Positions 28,406 to 37,294 of a stretch of 64,000 bases of DNA are shown piece after piece. The notes beneath the pieces were generated by a model that was not told where the DNA came from, did not search any database, and was given only the letters and a program-made list of their open reading frames with translations. Source of the DNA: Bin55 sp009840545 (GTDB taxonomy: Bacteria > Pseudomonadota > Gammaproteobacteria > Pseudomonadales > Azotimanducaceae); the NCBI GenBank assembly GCA_965208815.1, contig OZ242357.1, forward strand, positions 496,001 to 560,000, in the 5' to 3' direction. Positions within the stretch are counted from its first letter, which is position 1; the number at the start of each line of letters is the position of its first letter. The translations under genes were made by a program, and so were the position numbers.

Positions 28406-28436
28406 TCGGTTTGCTTGCTTTGAGCAAGCAAACCGA
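28406..28436 (-). promoter_or_regulatory. Perfect 14-bp hairpin in the nrdB leader
   Basis: TCGGTTTGCTTGCT at 28406-28419 and its exact complement at 28423-28436 are separated by three bases. In the nrdB transcript this forms a long stem about a dozen bases before the ribosome site. It lacks a following U-run, so a role in transcript stability, a processing site or a protein-binding operator is more likely than termination. The remaining bases to the insertion sequence (28437-28721) hold no gene I can support. Confidence 0.55.
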
Positions 28437-28713
28437 CATGTTAACAAAATGGACCCTCAAATTTCTAGATCTCGAGCGATGTTGTTAGTTCACGCTCTGG
28501 GCAGCGAGAATTCACGTTAGTTGGTTGGTTTTTGGCGCATCTCATTTGTGCCAAAGAAGCGTGATTTACGTAATGAAGAACCACTTCAGATTGGTTGATC
28601 AAGAGTCGATTAAGCAGTTCAAAATGCATGGGCCAGCACTTGATTGAAAAAGGACTGTCTTCGTGTAGTTCTGTCCAATTTTTCCGCATGCTCAGTCAAA
28701 CGGTACGTGTGTG

Positions 28714-28739
28714 TCAATTACCCTTGATATCCGGTTAAG
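28714..28739. repeat. Left end of the IS1380-like element: target duplication and terminal inverted repeat
   Basis: TCAATTAC followed directly by the 18-bp inverted repeat. The match with the right end is exact over the 18 bases and then breaks. Confidence 0.92.
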
Positions 28740-30421
28740 GTCTGCAGAGGTCGGATTCTAGATCATTCCATCCAACGCCAGATAGTTTTTGCTCTTGAAT
28801 GGGACGAGGATGCCGCCACGAACGCCGAGTGTGCGCGAGAGTCGACGGGGAACCGCATATTTCGGCGCGACTGCGCGTTGGCGCGCTGGTTTTGCGAGTT
28901 TTGGGACGAACCGATTCGTGGAAGAGCGGAACTCTTCGCCGGTACGTGGAACATGTCGCCGCTACGTCAGTCTCGATGTCGCCCGACGCGGCGCTCAGCT
29001 TGCGACGGTCTCCCCGAAGCTGTCCGCGGCATGAAGCAGCCAGGCCAGCTCCCAGTTCGAGCGCGCGAAGTTCAGATACAGACGACGGCCGGTGCGCACC
29101 AGCACGGCCACCGTGCGCATCAGGTGCCGGATGACGTAGCCGAGGCTGCGGCTCCGCGCCTCCTTGGGCAGCATGCGGTGCTGGGCGGCCCGCACCAGCA
29201 GCTGGGCGATCAGGGCGCACTCGTAGTACGCCTGGTTCGCCCGGAACCCCATGCAGCGGGGATGGTGCAGGTTCATCTCCCGCAGCGGGCCCTTGAACGC
29301 GTTCTCCTGCCCCTGCTTGCCGCGATGGCGGAGCACCAGCTCCTTCAGGTCGAGATCGTCGCGCGACACCAGGATCACGGTGTGCCGCGGAAACAGCAGC
29401 CGCTCCCCGCCGACCACTTCCTGGCGCACCACCACGTAGGTCTGCATGTTGCGCCACCGCGTCGGGCGATGCGTGATCAGCGCCGCCCTCTCGTGCTCGT
29501 TGATCTCCTCCCAGTCCGCGTCCTCCAGCACCTGTGCCGCCGCGTCCAGGATCGGTCGCTTGGCGACCTCCGAGGTCACGCTGACCGAGTAGTCCCAGCC
29601 CCGGTCCTCGAAGTGCTCCACCACGTCCCTGCGGTAGTAGGCGTTGTCCATGCGCCCCCACACCGGAACGCCCGCCAGCAGCGGCTCGACGTCGCGCTCC
29701 ACCTGCTCGAGCCAGCCGTGGGCGGGATGGGTGTTGCCCGGCCGAAGACGACCGCTCACCTGGACGTGCCCGACGAAGGCGGCCGCCAGCTGGTAGCCGG
29801 TCTCCCCCTGGTAGTCCCTGGCCGCCCCCTCGAAGCGTCCGCCCCGCACCTCGATCTGCGTGGAGTCCAGAAACAGCGGCACGTAGCCCAGCTCGTCGAG
29901 AAAGTGCCGCGCCATCCCCGGAACCACCTCCTGCGCCATCTTGCGGCCCACCGCCCGCAGCGCGGCGACGTCCGTATCCTCGAAGCGGGCCAGATGCTCC
30001 CCCACCCGGCGAGGGCTCGGACGCTCCGTGAGACCCAGCAGCTCGCACGCCGTCCGGTCCCATCCCAGAACCTCCAGATCCGACAGGGCACCGTTCCCCA
30101 GGGCCAGCGAGGCGATCAGCGACCACGTCCTCTCGGCGTCCGGAACCCCCCGTCGCCGTCGCTTCAGAGAGCGCAGAGAAGAGAGCGCGCGAAACAGATC
30201 CAGTCGACGCGCCATGCGCGAAAGAAAGCACAGTCCCCCCGATCCCGTGAGATGGTGATTGCTGAAATCGACCTCGACGCGACGGGGATTTGTTATCATG
30301 CTCATACGCCTCCGGTGCGCACCTGACAGGTGAGTTGTTTGTGTAACGCTATTTTAGCGAAACGACCTGTTATGAGCGCGCCGGATTTTCTTTGGCGATT
30401 TCGCTTAACCGGATATCAAGG
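28722..30421 (-). mobile_element. Complete IS1380-like insertion sequence, 1.7 kb, between nrdA and nrdB
   Basis: Both ends carry the same 18-bp terminal repeat, CCTTGATATCCGGTTAAG (28722-28739, and inverted at 30404-30421). Just outside lie identical 8-bp direct repeats TCAATTAC (28714-28721 and 30422-30429), the target duplication; one end base is ambiguous, so 9 bp is possible. Inside is one transposase gene. The element is far richer in GC than its surroundings, a sign of recent transfer. An 8-9 bp duplication is longer than I would expect for IS1380 members, so the family label rests on the transposase alone. Confidence 0.93.
28995..30305 (-). CDS. IS1380-family DDE transposase
   Basis: A 436-residue transposase filling most of the element. 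The N-terminal part reads like IS1380 members (SGGLCFLSRMARRLDLF, LASLALGNGALSDLEVLGWD). The DDE residues are the first Asp in PLFLDSTQIEV, the second in GRMDNAYYRRD and the Glu in GKQGQENAFKGPLREM. A C-terminal RANQAYYECALIAQLL helix follows. ATG at 30305, with a second ATG two codons later at better spacing from GGAGG. It is intact, so the element may still be active. Long open frames on the opposite strand here are shadows caused by high GC. Confidence 0.9.
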   Translation of the reverse strand: MSMITNPRRVEVDFSNHHLTGSGGLCFLSRMARRLDLFRALSSLRSLKRRRRGVPDAERTWSLIASLALGNGALSDLEVLGWDRTACELLGLTERPSPRRVGEHLARFEDTDVAALRAVGRKMAQEVVPGMARHFLDELGYVPLFLDSTQIEVRGGRFEGAARDYQGETGYQLAAAFVGHVQVSGRLRPGNTHPAHGWLEQVERDVEPLLAGVPVWGRMDNAYYRRDVVEHFEDRGWDYSVSVTSEVAKRPILDAAAQVLEDADWEEINEHERAALITHRPTRWRNMQTYVVVRQEVVGGERLLFPRHTVILVSRDDLDLKELVLRHRGKQGQENAFKGPLREMNLHHPRCMGFRANQAYYECALIAQLLVRAAQHRMLPKEARSRSLGYVIRHLMRTVAVLVRTGRRLYLNFARSNWELAWLLHAADSFGETVAS

Positions 30422-30429
30422 TCAATTAC
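30404..30429. repeat. Right end of the IS1380-like element: terminal inverted repeat and target duplication
   Basis: Inverted copy of the 18-bp end (CTTAACCGGATATCAAGG) followed by the second TCAATTAC. Confidence 0.92.
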
Positions 30430-31022
30430 CTGTTGGGTAGTTTTGCGTGGAAGAATAGGTCGGACTTGAGCACTGTGCCCTACCGTGCCTCAACTATCAC
30501 TCCGCACAATGGATTTTGTGAAGAATGGCTTGAGGACATGACGATTCTTAAATAGGAACTGTTGCGCTCGACCGCGGGAGTGAATCACCGACATGGAGCA
30601 GACTTCTACGAGAGCTAGACGCAAGTACTAGTGCGACGTCTGGATCGGTTAGGTGACAAGAAGTACACCGTCCTTACGACTCAGAGCTCTCTACGTCTAC
30701 TCCAACACTAGATCGATCGGGCCGATATAGTGATTTAGAGCTGCTAGTGCAGTTTGACAGTAGTTTGAATTTAACAGCAGCTCTATGTGCGTCCGCCAAC
30801 GGTTCTCACCGGTCTTACGACAGCTATCTACATTTTCTCTAGAAATCATCTGCAATACGAACGTCAATCTCGCTCCTCCAATCAACAGTGGGAGTGAGTA
30901 TCTCGCGCCGAACAATGCACTGCTAAACCCAAATCTAGGGATGGGTGCAGCAACGAGACTCACAATTGCGCCGTCACCAGTTAGTTTGGGCGTCTCAGCG
31001 CACCAAAGCTAGGAAGATGTGT
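30430..31022. other. nrdA-side remainder of the nrdA-nrdB intergenic region
   Basis: About 590 bases between the insertion sequence and the nrdA stop. I see no gene; an 88-codon minus-strand frame at 30697-30963 has no ribosome site or motif. AGAGCTGCT (30737-30745) and AGCAGCTCT (30776-30784) could pair across a 30-base loop, but no T-run follows. It may be decayed sequence. Confidence 0.4.
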
Positions 31023-33923
31023 CTACTGACAGGCTTCGCAGTCCGGGTCGTCGAATGAACAATACGGTGCTTGTGGATCAGATAGGTTAGACCGTTCTTG
31101 CGCTGCAGCTTGCACTTTGGATGGTTCTAGTGTCGGTTTGACACCAGTTCCAGATGGGTTGGCAGGAGTTGCAGCTTGTGGACGGGCAGCCTTAACCGAC
31201 ATGAGAGATTGGTCGTCATCCAATGTCGACTTTTCAGCGTCTGATGCCGATAGGGTTCGCAAGTAGTAGGTGGTTTTCAACCCAAGTCTCCACGCGTTGC
31301 GATACATTGCATCCAGGGTCGGACCGCTTGGTTTGGCACAGTATAGGTTTAGCGATTGGGACTGATCTATCCATTTTTGACGGCGCGACGCACATTCAAT
31401 CAACCATTGTTGGTCAATCTCAAATGCAGTCACGTAAAGCTCTCTAAGATCTTCTGGTATTTGTTCGATACGTTGAACACTACCGTTGTTAGCCTTGAGT
31501 TCGACCGACATTACGCGATCCCACATATCAAGCCTTTTCAGGTCGTCGATCAGATATGTATTCGCGACGGTGAAATCACCCGAGAGATTTGCCTTCACAA
31601 ACAAGTTCAAAAGGGTCGGTTCTATGGACTGCGTGACTCCAGTGATGTTTGCAATCGTCGCTGTGGGCGCGATGGCCATAACGTTTGAGTTTCGCATCCC
31701 GTGCTGTACGACCTTGTCACGTAAGGTATCCCAGTCCATGGTGGCTGTAGTGTCGAACGCACAGTACTCAGGGTTGTTTCGTTCCTCCTGAAGTTTCTTG
31801 AGCGAGTCAAGCGGTAGGATGCCTTGTTGCCATAGCGAGCCCTCATAGGTGTGATATGTACCGCGCTCTTGGGCAAGATCCGAAGAGGCTTCTATTGCGA
31901 AATAGGATATTGCCTCCATCGAGTTGTCGGCGAATTGCACGGCGGCAGGGCTACTGTATGGCACTCTCTTCTTGAATAGTGCGTCATGGAACCCCATCAA
32001 TCCCAATCCGATCGGTCGGTGACGAGCGTTGGAGTTCCGAGCAGTCGTTACTGCGTAGTAATTTATGTCGATGACGTTATCTAACATGCGTACGGCAGTT
32101 CGAACAGTTGTTCGAAGTTTGTCGTAGTCCAACTCTCCAAGCTCACTCATGTGGTTCGAAAGATTGATCGAACCGAGATTGCAAACGGCAATTTCGTCGT
32201 CAGAAGTATTTAGCGTTATTTCAGTGCAGAGATTGGACGAGTGAATCACTCCGGCGTGTTGCTGTGGCGATCTCAAATTGATCGGATCCTTGAATGTAAT
32301 CCATGCATGACCAGTCTCGAACAACGCCGTGAGCATCTTTCTCCAAAGCTCAACCGCGTCCACAACTTTGAACTGCTTGATAGTTCCAGCCCGAGCCCGA
32401 GCCTCTGCATTTTCGTACGCCACACGAAACTCATTGCCGTATAGTTCATGCAGTTCAGGCACGTCGTGCGGAGAGAACAACGTCCATGATTCTCGTTGGT
32501 GAACTCTCTCCATGAACAAATCAGGGATCCAATTTGCGGTATGCATGTCGGGAGTACGTCGGCGGTCATCTCCCGTGTTCTTTCGAAGCTCGAGAAATTC
32601 CTCTATATCAAGATGCCAGGACTCCAAGTAGGAGCAAACAGCCCCTCTCCGTTTTCCTCCCTGATTGACTGCAACGGCGGTGTCGTTAACGACTTTGAGG
32701 AACGGGACGACACCTTGGGATTTACCGTTCGTGCCTCGAATGTATGCGCCAAGTGCTCGAACCCGGGTCCAGTCGTTACCCAAGCCTCCGGCCCACTTGG
32801 AAAGCATCGCGTTGTCGTGAATTGAGTTGTAAATTCCCTCAAGATCATCGGGCACTGTAGATATGTAGCATGACGACAACTGCGATCGAACCGTGCCGGA
32901 ATTAAACAGGGTAGGCGTGGAACTCATGAAGTTGAATGAGGACAACGTCTCGTAGAACTCTATCGCTCGTTCTTCGCGGTAGGTCTCTCCCAGTGCCAAT
33001 CCCATGGCGACTCGCATGAAGAAGACTTGAGGTAGTTCGAAGCGAGTACCTTCACTGTGCAAGAAATATCGATCGTAAAGAGTTCGCAGTCCCAAGTAGG
33101 CAAACTTCCGGTCTCGCTCAGGTTTCAGCCCTTTAGCAAGCGCATCCAAATCAAACTGACCGAGTTCGGGATTGAGAAATCCCAAGTCGATTCCGCGTTG
33201 GATGAATGCTGGGAAGACGGACTGATACACATCGTCCATGTCTGGTTCCGCTACGCTTGCACCAACCTGTAGCTGGTCCGGCATGAGGAACTCAAGTGTT
33301 TCCTTGCGCAGATTAATGAACAGAATACGTGCGGCAACAGTGCTGTACTGGGGTTCTTCTTCGATCAGAGACCTCGCGGTCATGATCAACAACGCAAACA
33401 CTTCTTGCTCTGTGATGTCGTTGTGCGCGTCACTCGCCATTTCATCGAACAATCGACTAGGTTCGACATCAGAAAGACCGCCACAGATTTCGTCAAGGAC
33501 GTTGGACCAGACTGCCTGCTCCAACGGCGCTCTGGTGCCGTCAGCCCGCACAAAGCTAATCGTTGTGTCCGAGAGCTGAAATTCTTGGCGTTCACGTTCA
33601 CGGCGTTCAGCGGCTCGTTGCTCTCGGTAAATCACATAGGCACGAGCGATGCGGTGAAATTCACCCCGCATGAGCGCTAGCTCTACTTGATCCTGAATGT
33701 CTTCTATGTCGACGGTACCACCATCGGGATTTCCTCTGGCAATCCGCTCCGTTACGGCTTGAGCAAGATCTTGAATCTGATCCCGAATCGAGCTGGCTGT
33801 TACATAGGCCGATCCTTCGACGGCTATGAAAGCTTTGGTTATCGCAGCGACTATCTTGTTTCCGTCAAATGCGACAACATTTCCATCGCGTTTGATTACG
33901 CGTATTTCTCCGGCAATATTCAT
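31023..33923 (-). CDS. nrdA: Class I ribonucleotide reductase alpha subunit
   Basis: Reduces NDPs to dNDPs with NrdB. The 966-residue protein begins with an ATP-cone (IRVIKRDGNVVAFDGNKI). A second cone-like segment follows (SFVRADGTRAPLEQAVWSNV), so dATP feedback is likely. The redox Cys is in LSSCYISTVPDD. The active-site NLCTEI (Asn, Cys, Glu) and the partner Cys in IAVCNLGSINLS follow. The C-terminal tail ends in Cys residues (DPDCEACQ) for re-reduction by thioredoxin or glutaredoxin. Length, above the 760 of E. coli NrdA, fits the two-cone layout. No NrdR-type box is clear upstream. Confidence 0.96.
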   Translation of the reverse strand: MNIAGEIRVIKRDGNVVAFDGNKIVAAITKAFIAVEGSAYVTASSIRDQIQDLAQAVTERIARGNPDGGTVDIEDIQDQVELALMRGEFHRIARAYVIYREQRAAERRERERQEFQLSDTTISFVRADGTRAPLEQAVWSNVLDEICGGLSDVEPSRLFDEMASDAHNDITEQEVFALLIMTARSLIEEEPQYSTVAARILFINLRKETLEFLMPDQLQVGASVAEPDMDDVYQSVFPAFIQRGIDLGFLNPELGQFDLDALAKGLKPERDRKFAYLGLRTLYDRYFLHSEGTRFELPQVFFMRVAMGLALGETYREERAIEFYETLSSFNFMSSTPTLFNSGTVRSQLSSCYISTVPDDLEGIYNSIHDNAMLSKWAGGLGNDWTRVRALGAYIRGTNGKSQGVVPFLKVVNDTAVAVNQGGKRRGAVCSYLESWHLDIEEFLELRKNTGDDRRRTPDMHTANWIPDLFMERVHQRESWTLFSPHDVPELHELYGNEFRVAYENAEARARAGTIKQFKVVDAVELWRKMLTALFETGHAWITFKDPINLRSPQQHAGVIHSSNLCTEITLNTSDDEIAVCNLGSINLSNHMSELGELDYDKLRTTVRTAVRMLDNVIDINYYAVTTARNSNARHRPIGLGLMGFHDALFKKRVPYSSPAAVQFADNSMEAISYFAIEASSDLAQERGTYHTYEGSLWQQGILPLDSLKKLQEERNNPEYCAFDTTATMDWDTLRDKVVQHGMRNSNVMAIAPTATIANITGVTQSIEPTLLNLFVKANLSGDFTVANTYLIDDLKRLDMWDRVMSVELKANNGSVQRIEQIPEDLRELYVTAFEIDQQWLIECASRRQKWIDQSQSLNLYCAKPSGPTLDAMYRNAWRLGLKTTYYLRTLSASDAEKSTLDDDQSLMSVKAARPQAATPANPSGTGVKPTLEPSKVQAAAQERSNLSDPQAPYCSFDDPDCEACQ

Positions 33924-34112
33924 GTGGTGTTTTGAGCTACGATCTCATAAGGTCGAACACCGACCGCCTTTGCGGTAGCGGTACAACCCAGTCTCGTTTG
34001 TTTCCCCCAGCAAGCACCGAAAAAAGAGTGGCGTGCTCGCTTATGTTAGTTTGATCCATTAGCCTAACACATCGCAAACGATTCTTGCATATTGAAGTAA
34101 TATTCATTGTCG

Positions 34113-36389
34113 ATGAAGTCACCTAACACTTTGAAAATAAAAGAAAAACCGATCACTCATATTGAGAAAGGACTGGCTGCTCTCAATAAGGTTGAGTTCG
34201 ACAAGCGATGCGAAGCTCTTCAACACATCGCAAGGACGAAGGCTCGGGTATTTGAGCACCGCATGCAGAGACTCGGTGTTAGACGCGGAAACTTGGCTGT
34301 GTTTGACGTCGCTCATGAGTTAGTTTCGAGAGAACTTGGGTTTGATTCATGGGAACACTTGAAATCTCTGGAAGAAAACGAGAAGCGCAGTATTGGGTCG
34401 ATTGAACGCGCAGCAATTGCTGCCGCATACGTTGGAAACTCGGAAAAAGTCCAACGGCTATGTGATTTTGACGAGCGCGTACTACGAGATTCGCCGAGCG
34501 TCTCGATTGCGTTAGGCAATGAAAGCTCTACTCAGTGGGTCAAGAAAATCGACACTAACGAAAGAATGGAACCGTTAGGTTGGCATGCTCTCTCCTATGC
34601 GTGTTGTGTTCGCTCCAATCCTTTTGAGAATTCGAGCGTTATTCGTAGAAGCATCGCTATGACTTTGATTGAAGCGGGAGCAGACCCTTCCGTTGGCTGT
34701 CTTGAAAGCGATACTCTTCGCGGTTTTCACACAGTGCTCGGCGGAGCAATTGGGCTAAGTAGAGACCACGTGATAGTCCAAGCACTGCTAGCAAACGGTG
34801 CAAGTATTGAAGACGGACCGACACTCTACGAAGGTAGCGCCATGTGGTACGCCGTCAATGAGGACGATGTCGAGAGCATGCGAATGCTCTTGTTGTCCGA
34901 ACCGCCTGAATGGCATTTGTGCCATGCCCTGCCTCACGCAATTGATCTTGGTTCCAACGCAATGACGGACTTGCTGCTGGGTGCTGGTGCCGATCCCAAG
35001 TGGGACAAGACTGCACTCAGTTATCGTGGTGGCTCTCTCCACGAAGCCATTGTTGCCAATGGATATCCAACTTTGTGCAGGAAGCTTGTCGAAGCGGGTG
35101 CATCGTTGTCGCAGCATGACACTTGCGGTCGAACTCCACTCTCAATCGCTGTTGCGCTTAATCGTACGAAGTGCACCGAGTACCTCACCGAAATTGGTGC
35201 GTCGATGGATGAATGCAACGAAATTGATCGTTGGTTTGGAGCTTGCTTCGCGGAAGATTCTGACACCGCACGATCGATGACCCATTCGCTTCCGCCCCCC
35301 GGACAATGGCGCTACGAAGATCACCTTTGGCTTCGACTTGCCGCGAGTAGAGGGTCGATTACCGCCATGCAACTCATGCTGGAAGGTGGAATCAATCCTA
35401 ATGCGGTGGACTACGACGGATTTGGCGCACTTCACTGTGCTGCAATGCTAGGGCATCACAAGATGTGCAAACTTCTCGTCGATGCTGGTGCCGATACGAA
35501 GCTATTGGACTTTTCAGGCCGTGCGCCGGTTGATATCGCACTTGAAGACTTGAATTGCGATGAAGAAATGATTGAAGTTCTCGGTGGAATTAGCGAGAAG
35601 CGCTCCGACTTCTGCCTGTCTCGTTCGGAAATGGATGCGTTCGAGGAAGCGGCTTCTGCAATACCATCGGGCGACGTAGCGACTTTGAAGCGCATTTGCA
35701 GTGGTCGACCGCACTTCGCAGGTGCTAGGTCGCCGCGACCTCATCGGTGCACGTTGTTGAATTACGTTGGTGTGAACGGTTTCGAAGGCGAAAGACAGGT
35801 AACACCCAGCAACGTCTTGGAGATCATGGAGTACTTGATTGACGACGTAGGCTGCGACGCTCGAGCGTTGACATATACCTATCGGGGAGGACCAGGCAAC
35901 GATACAGTGGGTCTCTTGACGTCTTCCGGCCATCCCCGTGAACAGGGACTCACCATGGCGATGACCCACAAGCTTGCTAAAGCAGGTGCAGAAGTGAGCG
36001 AAGGATGGAAGTTCCTTGTGGATATGCAGGACAACAGAAACGTTGGCAAATTGAATGTGTTCCTTGAGAGTGCTGATATGTCCAGCAAAACAGCGGTCGA
36101 GGCATTCATTGAATCAGCCACTCTAGGGGATATCGAGTTTGTTAAGGCTCTGTTGAGTGCGGGAATGGATCCGAATGCGACTCTTTGGGGCGATGTACGA
36201 GCCATCCACCAAGCGGCGATCAATGGCAATCGCAAGTTGGTCGAACTGTTGCTAGCTAGAGGGGCGGACCCTACACTTCAGGATGCACAATTCGACGGCA
36301 CAGCAGCAGGATGGGCGCATGCGGGCGGTCATGAGGAACTCGCCAAATGGATTTGGGAACGAATCAATAAGAAGGACGAGGGGTCCTAG
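34113..36389 (+). CDS. Ankyrin-repeat protein
   Basis: A 758-residue soluble protein made mainly of ankyrin repeats, which mediate protein binding. Clear repeat cores include GRTPLSIAVALNRTKCTEYLTEIGAS, YDGFGALHCAAMLGHHKMCKLLVDAGADTK and a last one near the C-terminus (AIHQAAINGNRKLVELLLARGADP). The N-terminus contains FDVAHELVSRELGFDSWEHLKS, a short motif often found before ankyrin arrays in bacterial proteins. No signal peptide, so it is probably cytoplasmic. ATG 34113 is preferred to TTG 34107. It is convergent with argF, two bases from its stop. The partner is unknown. Confidence 0.85.
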   Translation: MKSPNTLKIKEKPITHIEKGLAALNKVEFDKRCEALQHIARTKARVFEHRMQRLGVRRGNLAVFDVAHELVSRELGFDSWEHLKSLEENEKRSIGSIERAAIAAAYVGNSEKVQRLCDFDERVLRDSPSVSIALGNESSTQWVKKIDTNERMEPLGWHALSYACCVRSNPFENSSVIRRSIAMTLIEAGADPSVGCLESDTLRGFHTVLGGAIGLSRDHVIVQALLANGASIEDGPTLYEGSAMWYAVNEDDVESMRMLLLSEPPEWHLCHALPHAIDLGSNAMTDLLLGAGADPKWDKTALSYRGGSLHEAIVANGYPTLCRKLVEAGASLSQHDTCGRTPLSIAVALNRTKCTEYLTEIGASMDECNEIDRWFGACFAEDSDTARSMTHSLPPPGQWRYEDHLWLRLAASRGSITAMQLMLEGGINPNAVDYDGFGALHCAAMLGHHKMCKLLVDAGADTKLLDFSGRAPVDIALEDLNCDEEMIEVLGGISEKRSDFCLSRSEMDAFEEAASAIPSGDVATLKRICSGRPHFAGARSPRPHRCTLLNYVGVNGFEGERQVTPSNVLEIMEYLIDDVGCDARALTYTYRGGPGNDTVGLLTSSGHPREQGLTMAMTHKLAKAGAEVSEGWKFLVDMQDNRNVGKLNVFLESADMSSKTAVEAFIESATLGDIEFVKALLSAGMDPNATLWGDVRAIHQAAINGNRKLVELLLARGADPTLQDAQFDGTAAGWAHAGGHEELAKWIWERINKKDEGS

Positions 36390-36391
36390 AC

Positions 36392-37294
36392 TCACTGATC
36401 CGCCGTAAGCAGAAATTCCAGCAGTGCTTTCTGTGAATGAAGACGATTGCCGGCTTCATCCCACACAACGGATCTTGGGTCGTCCAACACCAACTCATCG
36501 ACTTCCTCTCCCCGATGAGCAGGAAGACAGTGAAGAAAAATGCAGTCGTTGTTGGCATTGTCCAAGAGTTCGCTGGTCACCTGATAGCCATCGAATGCAT
36601 TGATTCGCTCTCGGTCGTCCTCGTGTCCCATCGACGACCAAACGTCTGTGACTACGAGGTCCGCATCGGTCACTGCCTCTGTGGGGTCCGCCGCAAGTGC
36701 TACATGTCCCGATGCTCGATCAGGTACTTGCGGAGCATGGTCTGGCGGAGTGGCTACGCGAAGTTCAAAATCAAATTGGACTGCGGCTTCTATATAGGAA
36801 TTGCACATGTTGTAGCCGTCTCCAACAAATGCGACTCGTTTTCCTTGTATTGATCCACGGTGCTCGACGAAAGTTTGAATATCGGCCAAGAGCTGGCATG
36901 GATGGAGTGTGTCGCTCATACCGTTGATTACTGGCACGGAAGAATATTTGGCGAATCGAGAAATCGTCTCGTGTTTCTTCGCGCGAATCATGACAATGTC
37001 CACCATTCGCGAGAGCACACGTGCAGTGTCTTCAATTGGCTCACCGCGTCCCAGTTGAGTGTCCACTGGGCTCAGAAAGATCGACGCGCCTCCCAAGTGA
37101 TACATTCCGGCTTCAAAGGCCACTCGTGTGCGCGTGGAACTCAGTTCAAAGATCATTCCAAGCAGGTAGCCCGCGCAGGTTTGGTGCTCCTGACGCTGTC
37201 CCTGCAATTGCTTGAGTTCGACTCCGCGACGTACGATTCGCTTGAGTTCAGAGGGTTCTAAGTCGAACAGACTTAGAAAATGACGAGGATTCAT
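36392..37294 (-). CDS. argF: Ornithine carbamoyltransferase
   Basis: Joins carbamoyl phosphate to ornithine to give citrulline, the sixth step of arginine synthesis. The 300-residue chain shows the carbamoyl phosphate site SSTRTRVAFEAG, the DTARVLSRMVD segment, VINGMSDTLHPCQLLAD and VAFVGDGYNMCNSY. The ornithine-site cysteine motif is FLHCLPAHRGEEV. Its ATG overlaps the argD stop by four bases, so argD-argF form an operon. Confidence 0.96.
   Translation of the reverse strand: MNPRHFLSLFDLEPSELKRIVRRGVELKQLQGQRQEHQTCAGYLLGMIFELSSTRTRVAFEAGMYHLGGASIFLSPVDTQLGRGEPIEDTARVLSRMVDIVMIRAKKHETISRFAKYSSVPVINGMSDTLHPCQLLADIQTFVEHRGSIQGKRVAFVGDGYNMCNSYIEAAVQFDFELRVATPPDHAPQVPDRASGHVALAADPTEAVTDADLVVTDVWSSMGHEDDRERINAFDGYQVTSELLDNANNDCIFLHCLPAHRGEEVDELVLDDPRSVVWDEAGNRLHSQKALLEFLLTADQ

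Noticed and set aside
28735..30326. Long open frames in other frames and on the plus strand across the IS1380-like element (up to about 480 codons)
   Set aside because: They overlap the clear transposase gene, have no family motifs and arise because high GC removes stop codons.
30697..30963. Minus-strand gene of 88 codons between the insertion sequence and nrdA
   Set aside because: No ribosome site or recognisable domain; likely chance.
33924..34106. NrdR boxes upstream of nrdA
   Set aside because: No pair of sites resembling the NrdR consensus was found by eye; only a short ACCGC/GCGGT hairpin is present.
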